From the NCBI GenBank assembly GCA_016929465.1, contig JAFGIT010000098.1, positions 1 through 8,976 on the forward strand: 8,976 nt of DNA, written 5' to 3'. The position numbers and the translations under genes are program-made. Shown here in pieces: positions 1-6,450 of the stretch; position 1 is the first letter of the stretch; each line of letters begins with the position of its first letter. The notes beneath the pieces were generated by a model. It saw nothing but the letters and a program-made list of their open reading frames with translations. It was not told the DNA's origin and made no database searches. The stretch is from Candidatus Coatesiibacteriota bacterium. Lineage in GTDB: Bacteria; B130-G9.

Positions 1-60
1 ACCGCATATAAGAACAACAGATTCGATGAACTATGGGACAAATACAAAAAGGCTGCATGA
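1..60 (+). CDS. C-terminal end of an unidentified protein (partial, 5' cut by window)
   Basis: Frame 1 is open from the window edge and ends at TGA 58-60, giving 19 residues that finish KNNRFDELWDKYKKAA. The charged, amphipathic, Lys-rich tail followed by Ala-Ala looks like a natural protein C-terminus. The sequence becomes noticeably AT-richer right after the stop and a good promoter follows, as expected at a gene end. No family can be named from 19 residues. Frame 2 is also open here (to TAG 197-199), but its translation is rich in Cys, Asn and Thr and runs through the promoter region, so frame 1 is preferred. The function is unknown. Confidence 0.45.
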   Translation, partial: TAYKNNRFDELWDKYKKAA

Positions 61-103
61 GATTACCTACAATCTGAGGTCAAACCCTTCCAATATGCAA
101 AAC

Positions 104-132
104 TTGACACGTTGCCAAATTTTAGGCATAAT
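104..132 (+). promoter_or_regulatory. Sigma70-type promoter for the large surface protein gene
   Basis: TTGACA at 104-109 (perfect -35) and CATAAT at 127-132 (five of six -10 bases) are separated by 17 bp, the optimal spacing. The predicted transcription start is near 138-140, leaving a 5' untranslated leader of about 130 bases before the GTG at 272. The location, between a gene end and a gene start in an AT-rich stretch, fits. This assumes the host housekeeping sigma factor has the usual specificity. Confidence 0.7.
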
Positions 133-137
133 TTATC

Positions 138-153
138 GGGACGAAAAGGGACG
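138..153 (+). repeat. Direct repeat GGGACG at 10-bp period at the predicted transcription start
   Basis: GGGACG occurs at 138-143 and again at 148-153, separated by AAAA, so the copies lie one helical turn apart on the same DNA face. The pair sits at the predicted start site of the promoter at 104-132. AAAAG (144-148) and CTTTT (154-158) could also pair as a weak 5-bp hairpin around a 5-base loop. A dimeric repressor site is possible, but a 6-bp repeat can also arise by chance. Confidence 0.3.
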
Positions 154-180
154 CTTTTGCCATAACAGCACCTGGCTCTG

Positions 181-195
181 TTGCTGCTACAGCAA
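181..195 (+). repeat. Short perfect inverted repeat in the leader
   Basis: TTGCTG (181-186) and CAGCAA (190-195) are perfect reverse complements around a 3-base CTA spacer. In the leader RNA of the large gene this could form a 6-bp hairpin. No U-tract follows, so it is not an intrinsic terminator. It may be a minor leader structure or a protein site; nothing in the sequence decides between these. Confidence 0.3.
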
Positions 196-271
196 ATAGG
201 CCTACCTCGAATCCCACCACAAGACGACCACTAATCAGTTAGGAAAAAGTAGCTGTTTTAGGGGGGCCATC

Positions 272-3200
272 GTGGCTCTCATAACGCCAATTAGCTCTAG
301 GAGGGCAGAAAGAGTGCGGCGAGAGATTCTTGTTGTTGGATTTTTGACAATTCTGATTGGCTTTGCAGGCATTTCCGGCTGCTTAGCCTTCACGGACACA
401 TGGGACGAGTTGGGGCTGGATTTCCGCACACTCGTGAATGCTTCCGGCACTCAGACCGAACCACGGATCGACTTTGATCGCGTGGTTTACAGGGATGAAT
501 CCGGCTCTTACTGGCGAATCTACTATTACGATTACAGGACGGATGAGATCGTCGGTCCTGTTCGAGATGATGGATTGAGCCAGCAGAATCCGGACATCGA
601 CTTCAACCAGATATGTTTCACCGAGCGTCGAGAGACATCGGGCACGAGATGGGTCTATATGTATGACATAGAGACCGATACGGACTGGCCAGTCGATCCC
701 CACGAATACGTGGCGCAGCTCAACCCGCGCATATTCAAGGGCTACGTCGTATGGCACGACAACCGGGTGAGCGTGAGCGACTACAATATCTACATGTATG
801 ACAGCAGCACGGACTCGGTCTATCCGGTCTGCACCACGAGCAATAGGCAGGAATATGCCGACATCGACGACTATCGGGTGGTCTATCAGACACGAACCTA
901 TCACACCTTGCCCGATATCCAGATGTATGACTTCAACGGAACCGCCCCGAATGCCGGCTCCTATCGAATGATCTGCTCCGGGAACTGGTATGCCGAGAGA
1001 CCGTCGATCTATGAGAGACGCGTTGTCTGGCAGGACTATAGAAATGGCAACTACGACATCTATATGTATGACATGGACAGAGAGTCTGGCGATGAGGAAG
1101 TCGAGATCTGCGTGCACTCTGGCAACCAGGAGTTCCCGACCATATATAAAGACTTCATCGTCTGGAAGGACTCTCGGACCGACGGCTTCGGGCCTGGCCT
1201 CTATTGCTACGACCTGAGATCGGACCAGGAGATATTCCTGACTTCCGGCTCGGGCACGCCGGCGATGGAAGCGGCGAAGGTGATCTGGGGGAACGGTGAT
1301 ATTCAGTCCGCGATTCTGCCTTCATACACAGGCCTCCATATACCTGCCAAGAGCGGATTTGAGACATCCTCGGCGACCAAAGGCGGATTCCATCCCCTGG
1401 CGGACGCTGAGAACAACGTGAAGATGGTCTATACTGGCGAAGACAAGGACCATACCGACTGGAAGCCGGCCGAGATGTGCTACGTCAAGTCCATCACTGG
1501 CACCGGCTACCTCTACCGACTCCACCGCGCGGATTTTGACGACAGAGAGTGGCTCAAGCCTGGAGACAGGATCACCGAGGACACCTACATGTATGTGGGA
1601 GAGGATTGTGAGGCGGTTCTCTCCTTCAGGGAAGGCACCGAGGTTATTCTCAAGCAGAAGACCTACCTCGAGATACGGTGGATGGCGCCCTGGTCTTACA
1701 CGAGGTTGGCGGGAATTGTCGGCAACTGGGGCGTCGTGGATGAGGTCCTGAAATTCAAGGAGACCTCCGCGAAGTTGGACTATGAACTAGGCCTTGCGAA
1801 GCCGGACCCGGATAAAATCTCTGACCTACTAAACTTACTGGAACGCAAGAACGGCATAATCCTGAAGCAGCTCAAGGACGACTACCAATATCTGAGCGAT
1901 GGCGGGAAGCTCGCCAACAAGGTACCCGAACACATGAAGAGGGCCCTCAAATCGGCTGAACGCTGGGCGTCTGGACTTGCAGTCGTGAATACGATCGTCT
2001 GCGTCGTCAAGATAATCTGGAAAACGATAAAGCTAGTCGATGCCGAGGGATATATATCGAGGATCGAGACCCAATCTCTCAATCCCTATATGGCCCGCAT
2101 CACGACGCTGATGTCAGAGCAGACGGATGTCCCCAAGGAATACGCCTGCAACGGCGATACAACGCAGGAAGATAGCTGGATTGTCGCGATGATGGGGCTT
2201 ACACACAATCATGCGCCCCAGCTGCAGGGTTCTCTCATGTTCCCATGGTGGTGGTGGTGGGATGAGAACGCCACCGGACTCAATGACCTGAACATGATCT
2301 ATTACCCTGACGGTGAATGGTCGGCCGGATGGGATTCGAAGACCAAGGGTGGCCAGGAGCTCAAATTCACCCGAAGGAACAAGATCGAGGATTTCTGCAA
2401 GGTCGATACCGGCTCCTTCATAAGCTGTGTCCTTCAGGTCGTGGCCGGCAACATCAACGACCTGGTTTGCGACGTGGCGGGCTACTACTTGCCGACCGAA
2501 TTCAAGATGGCCGTCAAGGCCCTGGATGACTGCAAGAACATAGCCGTCGTCGAGCTCGAAGAGGGCACGCTGGAGGTTGACCGAATTCAGGAAGCACATG
2601 ACCAGAAACTGCCGTTCACGCATTTCAAATTCTCGAACTCCGGTTGGCGATCCAGGTGTAGCCTGCTCGTCTTTGGCACCGCCTTCGACGCAGAGGTGAA
2701 CGACACCGGCGTCGTCTCGATCGGGATGAGGCACGGTGAGGCGACTCTTCAAAACTGCATCGATGATGACTGGCAGAGCGATGACTCCTGCCCGATCACC
2801 TGGAATGAAGGGCTGATCCAGATAAATCCGAACGAAGAGGCACTCTCGCTGCCGATACCGTATCGGATACAGAATCCGTTCGTCACCGCCCTCTCGCCGC
2901 TGCCATGCGAGGCGGTTGCGAGAGAGGAGGTCACCTATCGCTTTGACTTCTCCGACGCAATGGACACGGAGAGCGTTCGAGAAGACGGTCTCTTGAGGCT
3001 TGAGGACGACGAGGGCAACGTCGAATACGACGACACAATTCAGCAGCTAATCGATGACGGCATCTTGACGGCACATTGGGAGGGCCTGACAGAAGAGGAT
3101 GACCGCAATATGGTCTTATTCCTGACTCATGTGCCCGATCTGGAGGCTGACTTCTACAAATACACTCTGGACGTAACCAATTGCTTTGACGCGGTTGGAA

Positions 3201-4570
3201 TGAAAATAGATGACCAGGTCTGGGAGCTGGAGTTTGCGGTAGTGGGGCCAGTCGGCCCCGGCGGCGGGACAGTTGCCACCCCGAGCGGAGTCGAGGTAGA
3301 TATTCCCGCTGGCGCGCTCCCGACCGACGAGCAGATCGAGATAACCGTCACGCAGGAAGGAGATGACTTCCCCGCGAGCATCCACCCGCACGTTTTCGTT
3401 TGCCAATTCTCGCCTGGCGGCTTGACCTTCGATGTTCCGGTCACCCTCACCTTCCCTCTACCGGATGGCCACGAGGGCTCGGGATACGAATCGATCTTCT
3501 GGTATAACTCCGCCACGGATGAGTGGGAGGACCTCGGTGGAACGATCGACGGCGATGTCATATACGTCGAGATAGGCCACTTCTCCGAGTTCAGCGCGTG
3601 CTACAGCGACACCGACGGCGAGCACCATCGCCCGGTGGCGATCGCATCCGCGGATCCCCAGAAGCCAAATGTCGGCGAGACCGTGACACTCGACGGCTCT
3701 GCGAGTTACGACCTCGATAGCGACACGCTGTACTACCGCTGGGACTTCAACGCGAACGGTACATGGGACACATCCTGGTCAACCGACCCGACGCATGAAA
3801 CGTCCTTTGGCGAGGCCGGTATGGTCGAGGTTATCCTCCAGGTCAAGGACAATTCCAATGACGGTGACGCCTACTTCGATAGCGACTGCTGCAGGATCTG
3901 GGTGGAGACCAACAGCCCACCGACCGCGAGGGCAAGGACAAGCAAGGACGAATACTATCTCAATGAGGAAGTCGTGGTCGATGCGTCCGATTCATACGAC
4001 GACGACGGTGATGAGCTCCAATACAGGTGGGACTGGGAGGCGGACGGTGAATGGGATACCGGCTGGAGTTCCAGCCCATACGCCTCCACATATTACTCAA
4101 CTGGCGGCACAACCTACGTGATAAAACTACAGGTCATGGATGAGGAAGAGGAATACGACGTGGACTATGCCGGTGCAGATATCCGTGAGGACACCTACAT
4201 CACGCTCAATTCCTTCGTTGCGAGGCAAACGCATCAGGGTATCGAGCTCCGATGGACCACGGGCACCGAGATTGACACGGCCGGCTTCAACATCTGGAGA
4301 AGCGACGGTGGCGAGTACACAAAGATCAATTCTCGCTTGATCGTGGCAAGCGGCAGCCCGTCATCCGGGGCGAGCTACTCATATTTGGACACTACAGCTG
4401 TCCATGGGCTGTTGTACAAATACAAGCTCGAAGAAATAGAGACCAACGGGAAGTCCAACTTCTACGGTCCCGCACGACAGGCGGCATCCGTAAAGGAGCT
4501 TCTGCTGGACCCCGGGCACAGCTGCCTGCTGGGGACGGATGTCAGAGCTGAGAATGCCGCTGTCAGATAG
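272..4570 (+). CDS. Giant secreted multidomain surface protein, probable lipoprotein (TolB-like propeller, FecR-like, ZU5-like, PKD x2, Fn3-like)
   Basis: The gene encodes 1432 residues starting at GTG 272, chosen because AGGGGG at 260-265 is a good Shine-Dalgarno sequence 6 bases upstream and the residues that follow form an export signal. That signal is an Arg-rich n-region (residues 10-17), a hydrophobic core (about 19-34) and a lipobox-like ISGC ending at Cys37, so a lipoprotein is likely. Residues about 64-350 hold six or seven repeats of about 45 residues, each with a VVW-D-R core and a DIYMYD-type strand, typical of TolB-like beta-propellers. Residues about 420-470 (LKPGDRI, then AVLSFREGTEVIL) resemble a FecR domain. 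About 475-867 match nothing I recognise. About 868-991 look like a bacterial Ig-like (Big_5-type) domain with FDFSDAMD, about 996-1108 like a ZU5-like domain with DIPAGALP and a closing GHFSEFSA, 1121-1213 and 1216-1306 are PKD domains, and 1307-1405 is an Fn3-like domain. There is no visible catalytic site or C-terminal sorting signal. A binding or scaffold role at the cell surface is inferred; the ligand is unknown. Confidence 0.85.
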   Translation: MALITPISSRRAERVRREILVVGFLTILIGFAGISGCLAFTDTWDELGLDFRTLVNASGTQTEPRIDFDRVVYRDESGSYWRIYYYDYRTDEIVGPVRDDGLSQQNPDIDFNQICFTERRETSGTRWVYMYDIETDTDWPVDPHEYVAQLNPRIFKGYVVWHDNRVSVSDYNIYMYDSSTDSVYPVCTTSNRQEYADIDDYRVVYQTRTYHTLPDIQMYDFNGTAPNAGSYRMICSGNWYAERPSIYERRVVWQDYRNGNYDIYMYDMDRESGDEEVEICVHSGNQEFPTIYKDFIVWKDSRTDGFGPGLYCYDLRSDQEIFLTSGSGTPAMEAAKVIWGNGDIQSAILPSYTGLHIPAKSGFETSSATKGGFHPLADAENNVKMVYTGEDKDHTDWKPAEMCYVKSITGTGYLYRLHRADFDDREWLKPGDRITEDTYMYVGEDCEAVLSFREGTEVILKQKTYLEIRWMAPWSYTRLAGIVGNWGVVDEVLKFKETSAKLDYELGLAKPDPDKISDLLNLLERKNGIILKQLKDDYQYLSDGGKLANKVPEHMKRALKSAERWASGLAVVNTIVCVVKIIWKTIKLVDAEGYISRIETQSLNPYMARITTLMSEQTDVPKEYACNGDTTQEDSWIVAMMGLTHNHAPQLQGSLMFPWWWWWDENATGLNDLNMIYYPDGEWSAGWDSKTKGGQELKFTRRNKIEDFCKVDTGSFISCVLQVVAGNINDLVCDVAGYYLPTEFKMAVKALDDCKNIAVVELEEGTLEVDRIQEAHDQKLPFTHFKFSNSGWRSRCSLLVFGTAFDAEVNDTGVVSIGMRHGEATLQNCIDDDWQSDDSCPITWNEGLIQINPNEEALSLPIPYRIQNPFVTALSPLPCEAVAREEVTYRFDFSDAMDTESVREDGLLRLEDDEGNVEYDDTIQQLIDDGILTAHWEGLTEEDDRNMVLFLTHVPDLEADFYKYTLDVTNCFDAVGMKIDDQVWELEFAVVGPVGPGGGTVATPSGVEVDIPAGALPTDEQIEITVTQEGDDFPASIHPHVFVCQFSPGGLTFDVPVTLTFPLPDGHEGSGYESIFWYNSATDEWEDLGGTIDGDVIYVEIGHFSEFSACYSDTDGEHHRPVAIASADPQKPNVGETVTLDGSASYDLDSDTLYYRWDFNANGTWDTSWSTDPTHETSFGEAGMVEVILQVKDNSNDGDAYFDSDCCRIWVETNSPPTARARTSKDEYYLNEEVVVDASDSYDDDGDELQYRWDWEADGEWDTGWSSSPYASTYYSTGGTTYVIKLQVMDEEEEYDVDYAGADIREDTYITLNSFVARQTHQGIELRWTTGTEIDTAGFNIWRSDGGEYTKINSRLIVASGSPSSGASYSYLDTTAVHGLLYKYKLEEIETNGKSNFYGPARQAASVKELLLDPGHSCLLGTDVRAENAAVR
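2246..2260 (+). repeat. (TGG)5 trinucleotide run encoding five consecutive tryptophans
   Basis: Five in-frame TGG codons encode Trp659-Trp663 of the large surface protein, preceded by Phe-Pro and followed by Asp-Glu-Asn. TGG is the only tryptophan codon, so a tryptophan run is necessarily a perfect microsatellite. A change in repeat number would alter the tryptophan count without shifting frame. Confidence 0.9.
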
Positions 4571-4607
4571 CTGACTGGCGACGCTATACGACTTACAACT
4601 GAGTACT

Positions 4608-4642
4608 AGGGCGGCTGGTGCTATGCCAGTCGCCCTTTTTTT
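4608..4642 (+). terminator. Strong intrinsic (Rho-independent) terminator after the large surface protein gene
   Basis: The arm GGGCGGCTGG (4609-4618) pairs with CCAGTCGCCC (4626-4635) over 10 bp with one G-U pair and a 7-base loop, extended by A4608-T4636. Seven T residues (4636-4642) follow directly. It lies 37 bases after the stop at 4568-4570, and a new promoter lies downstream, so the large gene and cysS are separate transcription units. Confidence 0.93.
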
Positions 4643-4788
4643 ATGTTCGACGCCGTGCAGAAGATCGGGCAGTGGAGAGGACTGATTGACACTTGCCCCC
4701 GAAGGGATGGATCGTCGGACCAAAAGAGTGGGGCACGCGGCTTCTGCGAGTGCGATTTTCGCCCTGGTCAATTCTCATAATCCAGCAC

Positions 4789-4818
4789 TTGCAGCGGCAA
4801 ATTGGATTGTGCTATTTT
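4789..4818 (+). promoter_or_regulatory. Putative extended -10 promoter for cysS
   Basis: TTGCAG (4789-4794, four of six -35 bases) is followed after 18 bp by TATTTT (4813-4818) preceded by TGC (4810-4812), the extended -10 form TGnTATnnT. Transcription would begin near 4825, giving a leader of about 100 bases before the ATG at 4923. The site lies between a strong terminator and the gene start, where a promoter is required. No T-box or other tRNA-sensing leader motif is visible. The exact bases are less certain than the presence of a promoter in this gap. Confidence 0.5.
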
Positions 4819-4912
4819 AGCCGTGAGTAAGTGTGTCTTTGGCAGGCGCATTTCAAGACCGAGAGTGTTTCCGCCCTTATTGCCCTGCTAAGCACGTATT
4901 GAAACCAAGATC

Positions 4913-4916
4913 GGAG
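4913..4916 (+). promoter_or_regulatory. Shine-Dalgarno sequence that decides the cysS start
   Basis: GGAG at 4913-4916 lies 6 bases before ATG 4923 and only 3 before ATG 4920. Spacing favours 4923, and so does the family N-terminus, which begins MLRLFNTLTRR here. An in-frame GTG at 4833 would add 30 residues unlike the family, and it lies only a few bases after the predicted transcription start. Confidence 0.65.
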
Positions 4917-4922
4917 AATATG

Positions 4923-6314
4923 ATGTTGCGCCTATTCAACACGCTGACACGTAGGAAGGAGGAGTTTGTCCCTCTGAATCCGCCTAATGTCGGTTTCTAT
5001 TCGTGTGGGCCAACAGTCTATAACTTCATCCACATCGGGAACCTGCGCACCTTTATGTTCGAAGACATCCTGCGGCGCTACCTCAAATTCAAGGGGTATA
5101 AGGTGAAGCAGTTGATGAACATAACGGACATCGATGACAAGACAATCAAGGGCTCGATCGAGGCAGGTGTACCCCTGAATGAATATACGAAGCAGTACAT
5201 AGAGGCCTTCTTCGAGGATATAAAGATGCTGTCTATCGAGCCTGTGGAGATATATCCCCGGGCCACGGAGCACATCGAGGATATGGCCAAGCTGGTGAAA
5301 ATCCTTCTGGACAAAGGCTACGCTTACGAGAGCGAGGGCTCTATCTACTTCGATGTCGCCAAATTCGAGAACTATGGAGCGCTCTCGGGCATAAAGCCTG
5401 AGTCATCTCAGCTTCAGGCTCGGATTGATCACGATGAATATGAGAAGCAAGACGTCCGGGATTTCGCGCTCTGGAAAGGTCCGAGGGAGGGGGAGCCCTC
5501 CTGGGACACAGAGGTTGGTCCCGGCCGCCCTGGCTGGCACATCGAGTGCTCAGCGATGAGCATGAAATACCTCGGCGAGACATTCGATATCCACACCGGT
5601 GGCGTCGATAACATGTTCCCGCACCATGAGAATGAGATCGCCCAATCAACAGCCGCGACCGGCAAGCCACTGGCACGCTATTGGCTGCATTCCGGCTATC
5701 TGCTCATGGACAAGGCCAAGATGGCCAAATCTCTCGGCAACACATTCACTCTTCGAGAAATAGTGAAAAGCGGATACTCCCCGCGCCAGATTCGATATTT
5801 CATGATCTCAGCCCACTATCGCAAGCAGCTCTCGTTTAGCCTGGATGCACTCGATCAGGCAGCCGCTTCTTTGGCGAGGCTCGATGAGTTCGTGAGGAAT
5901 CTGCGCTCCGCGACCTGTTCAGATAGTGGCGATACGAGAGTCGAGGATGCTGCAGCAAACTGCGAGCGGGAATTCGAGGAGGCCATGGATGATGACCTCA
6001 ATATCTCAAAAGGGCTCGGGGCGCTGTTCACATTTGTTCGCGCCGCGAATGAAGGGATCAATGAAGGCCACCTGAGCGAGAGCGGCAGGAAACGCGTGGA
6101 GGGCCTTTTGAAGCGCATCAACTCGGTAATCGGCGTCATCGAGCTTGCTGAAGGCGACGATACACCTGATGATATCAGGGAGCTGGTCGAGAAGCGGATG
6201 CAGGCTCGGGAGCGAGGCGATTGGGCCGCTGCAGACCAGATTAGAGATGAACTGAAAGCGAAAGGCATAGTAATAGAGGACACAAAGGATGGTTTCAGGA
6301 TTAAGCACATATAG
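4923..6314 (+). CDS. cysS: Cysteinyl-tRNA synthetase (cysteine--tRNA ligase)
   Basis: This cytosolic class I aminoacyl-tRNA synthetase activates cysteine with ATP and transfers it to tRNA-Cys. From ATG 4923 it is 463 residues, about the usual 460. The HIGH-type signature is HIGN at 37-40 and the second ATP-site signature is KMAKS at 266-270. Cys28 (in SCGPTVYN), Cys209 (in WHIECS), His234 and Glu238 (in PHHENE) match the four zinc ligands of the E. coli enzyme, number for number, which confirms both identity and start. After the Rossmann catalytic core comes the helical tRNA-binding region, and the C-terminus carries the family's ARxxxDWAxADxIRDELKAKGI pattern, ending EDTKDGFRIKHI. The one mild oddity is Ala in place of the first Ser of KMSKS. 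The gene lies in its own unit after a terminator; the next gene, a foldase, follows after 136 bases. Confidence 0.97.
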   Translation: MLRLFNTLTRRKEEFVPLNPPNVGFYSCGPTVYNFIHIGNLRTFMFEDILRRYLKFKGYKVKQLMNITDIDDKTIKGSIEAGVPLNEYTKQYIEAFFEDIKMLSIEPVEIYPRATEHIEDMAKLVKILLDKGYAYESEGSIYFDVAKFENYGALSGIKPESSQLQARIDHDEYEKQDVRDFALWKGPREGEPSWDTEVGPGRPGWHIECSAMSMKYLGETFDIHTGGVDNMFPHHENEIAQSTAATGKPLARYWLHSGYLLMDKAKMAKSLGNTFTLREIVKSGYSPRQIRYFMISAHYRKQLSFSLDALDQAAASLARLDEFVRNLRSATCSDSGDTRVEDAAANCEREFEEAMDDDLNISKGLGALFTFVRAANEGINEGHLSESGRKRVEGLLKRINSVIGVIELAEGDDTPDDIRELVEKRMQARERGDWAAADQIRDELKAKGIVIEDTKDGFRIKHI

Positions 6315-6450
6315 CCATTCACTGGCACCACTCAGCCAGGTTGGAGGGCTCAATATCAGAATTGACAACGAGCGGGGCCACGCAGGCGACATGACCGTTG
6401 AAGCGAGGCACCCGCATTCATCAACTTCTAACCCACGAGGAATATAAAAA

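Noticed and set aside
29-199. A small plus-strand frame of 56 codons from an ATG at 29
   Set aside because: It crosses the best promoter in the window, has no Shine-Dalgarno sequence and gives a Cys/Asn-rich peptide of unlikely composition.
383-1117. A 244-codon open frame on the minus strand opposite the propeller region
   Set aside because: It is antisense to a clearly coding repeat region and is rich in Ile, Val, Asp and His, as expected from reverse-reading Asp- and Tyr-rich codons. It has no recognisable domain.
2114-2752. A 212-codon open frame on the minus strand
   Set aside because: It lies wholly antisense to the large surface gene and has no recognisable motif. The plus-strand frame here is continuous with domains on both sides, so this is a shadow.
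4686-4691. TTGACA hexamer as a -35 box upstream of cysS
   Set aside because: No acceptable -10 box lies 16-18 bp downstream; the bases there are G-rich.
4694-4735. Inverted repeat TGCCCC / GGGGCA in the gap before cysS
   Set aside because: The stem is six base pairs with a 30-base loop, not extended on either side, and is likely chance.
4643-4780. A 45-residue plus-strand frame starting right after the terminator T-tract
   Set aside because: It has no ribosome-binding site, its ATG abuts the terminator, and the predicted cysS promoter lies after its stop, leaving it without a transcript.
4833-4922. GTG 4833 as an upstream start of cysS
   Set aside because: It would add 30 residues not typical of the family and sits only a few bases after the predicted transcription start. 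The ATG at 4923 has a better ribosome-binding site and aligns Cys28 with the known zinc ligand number.
6362-6367. TTGACA hexamer as a -35 box for ppiD
   Set aside because: At 17 bp downstream the sequence is GGCGAC, with no -10-like element, so a separate ppiD promoter is not supported here.
6315-6450. Possible terminator between cysS and ppiD
   Set aside because: Only a 4-bp stem (CTGG/CCAG) is seen, with no T-tract. Nothing supports transcription ending there.
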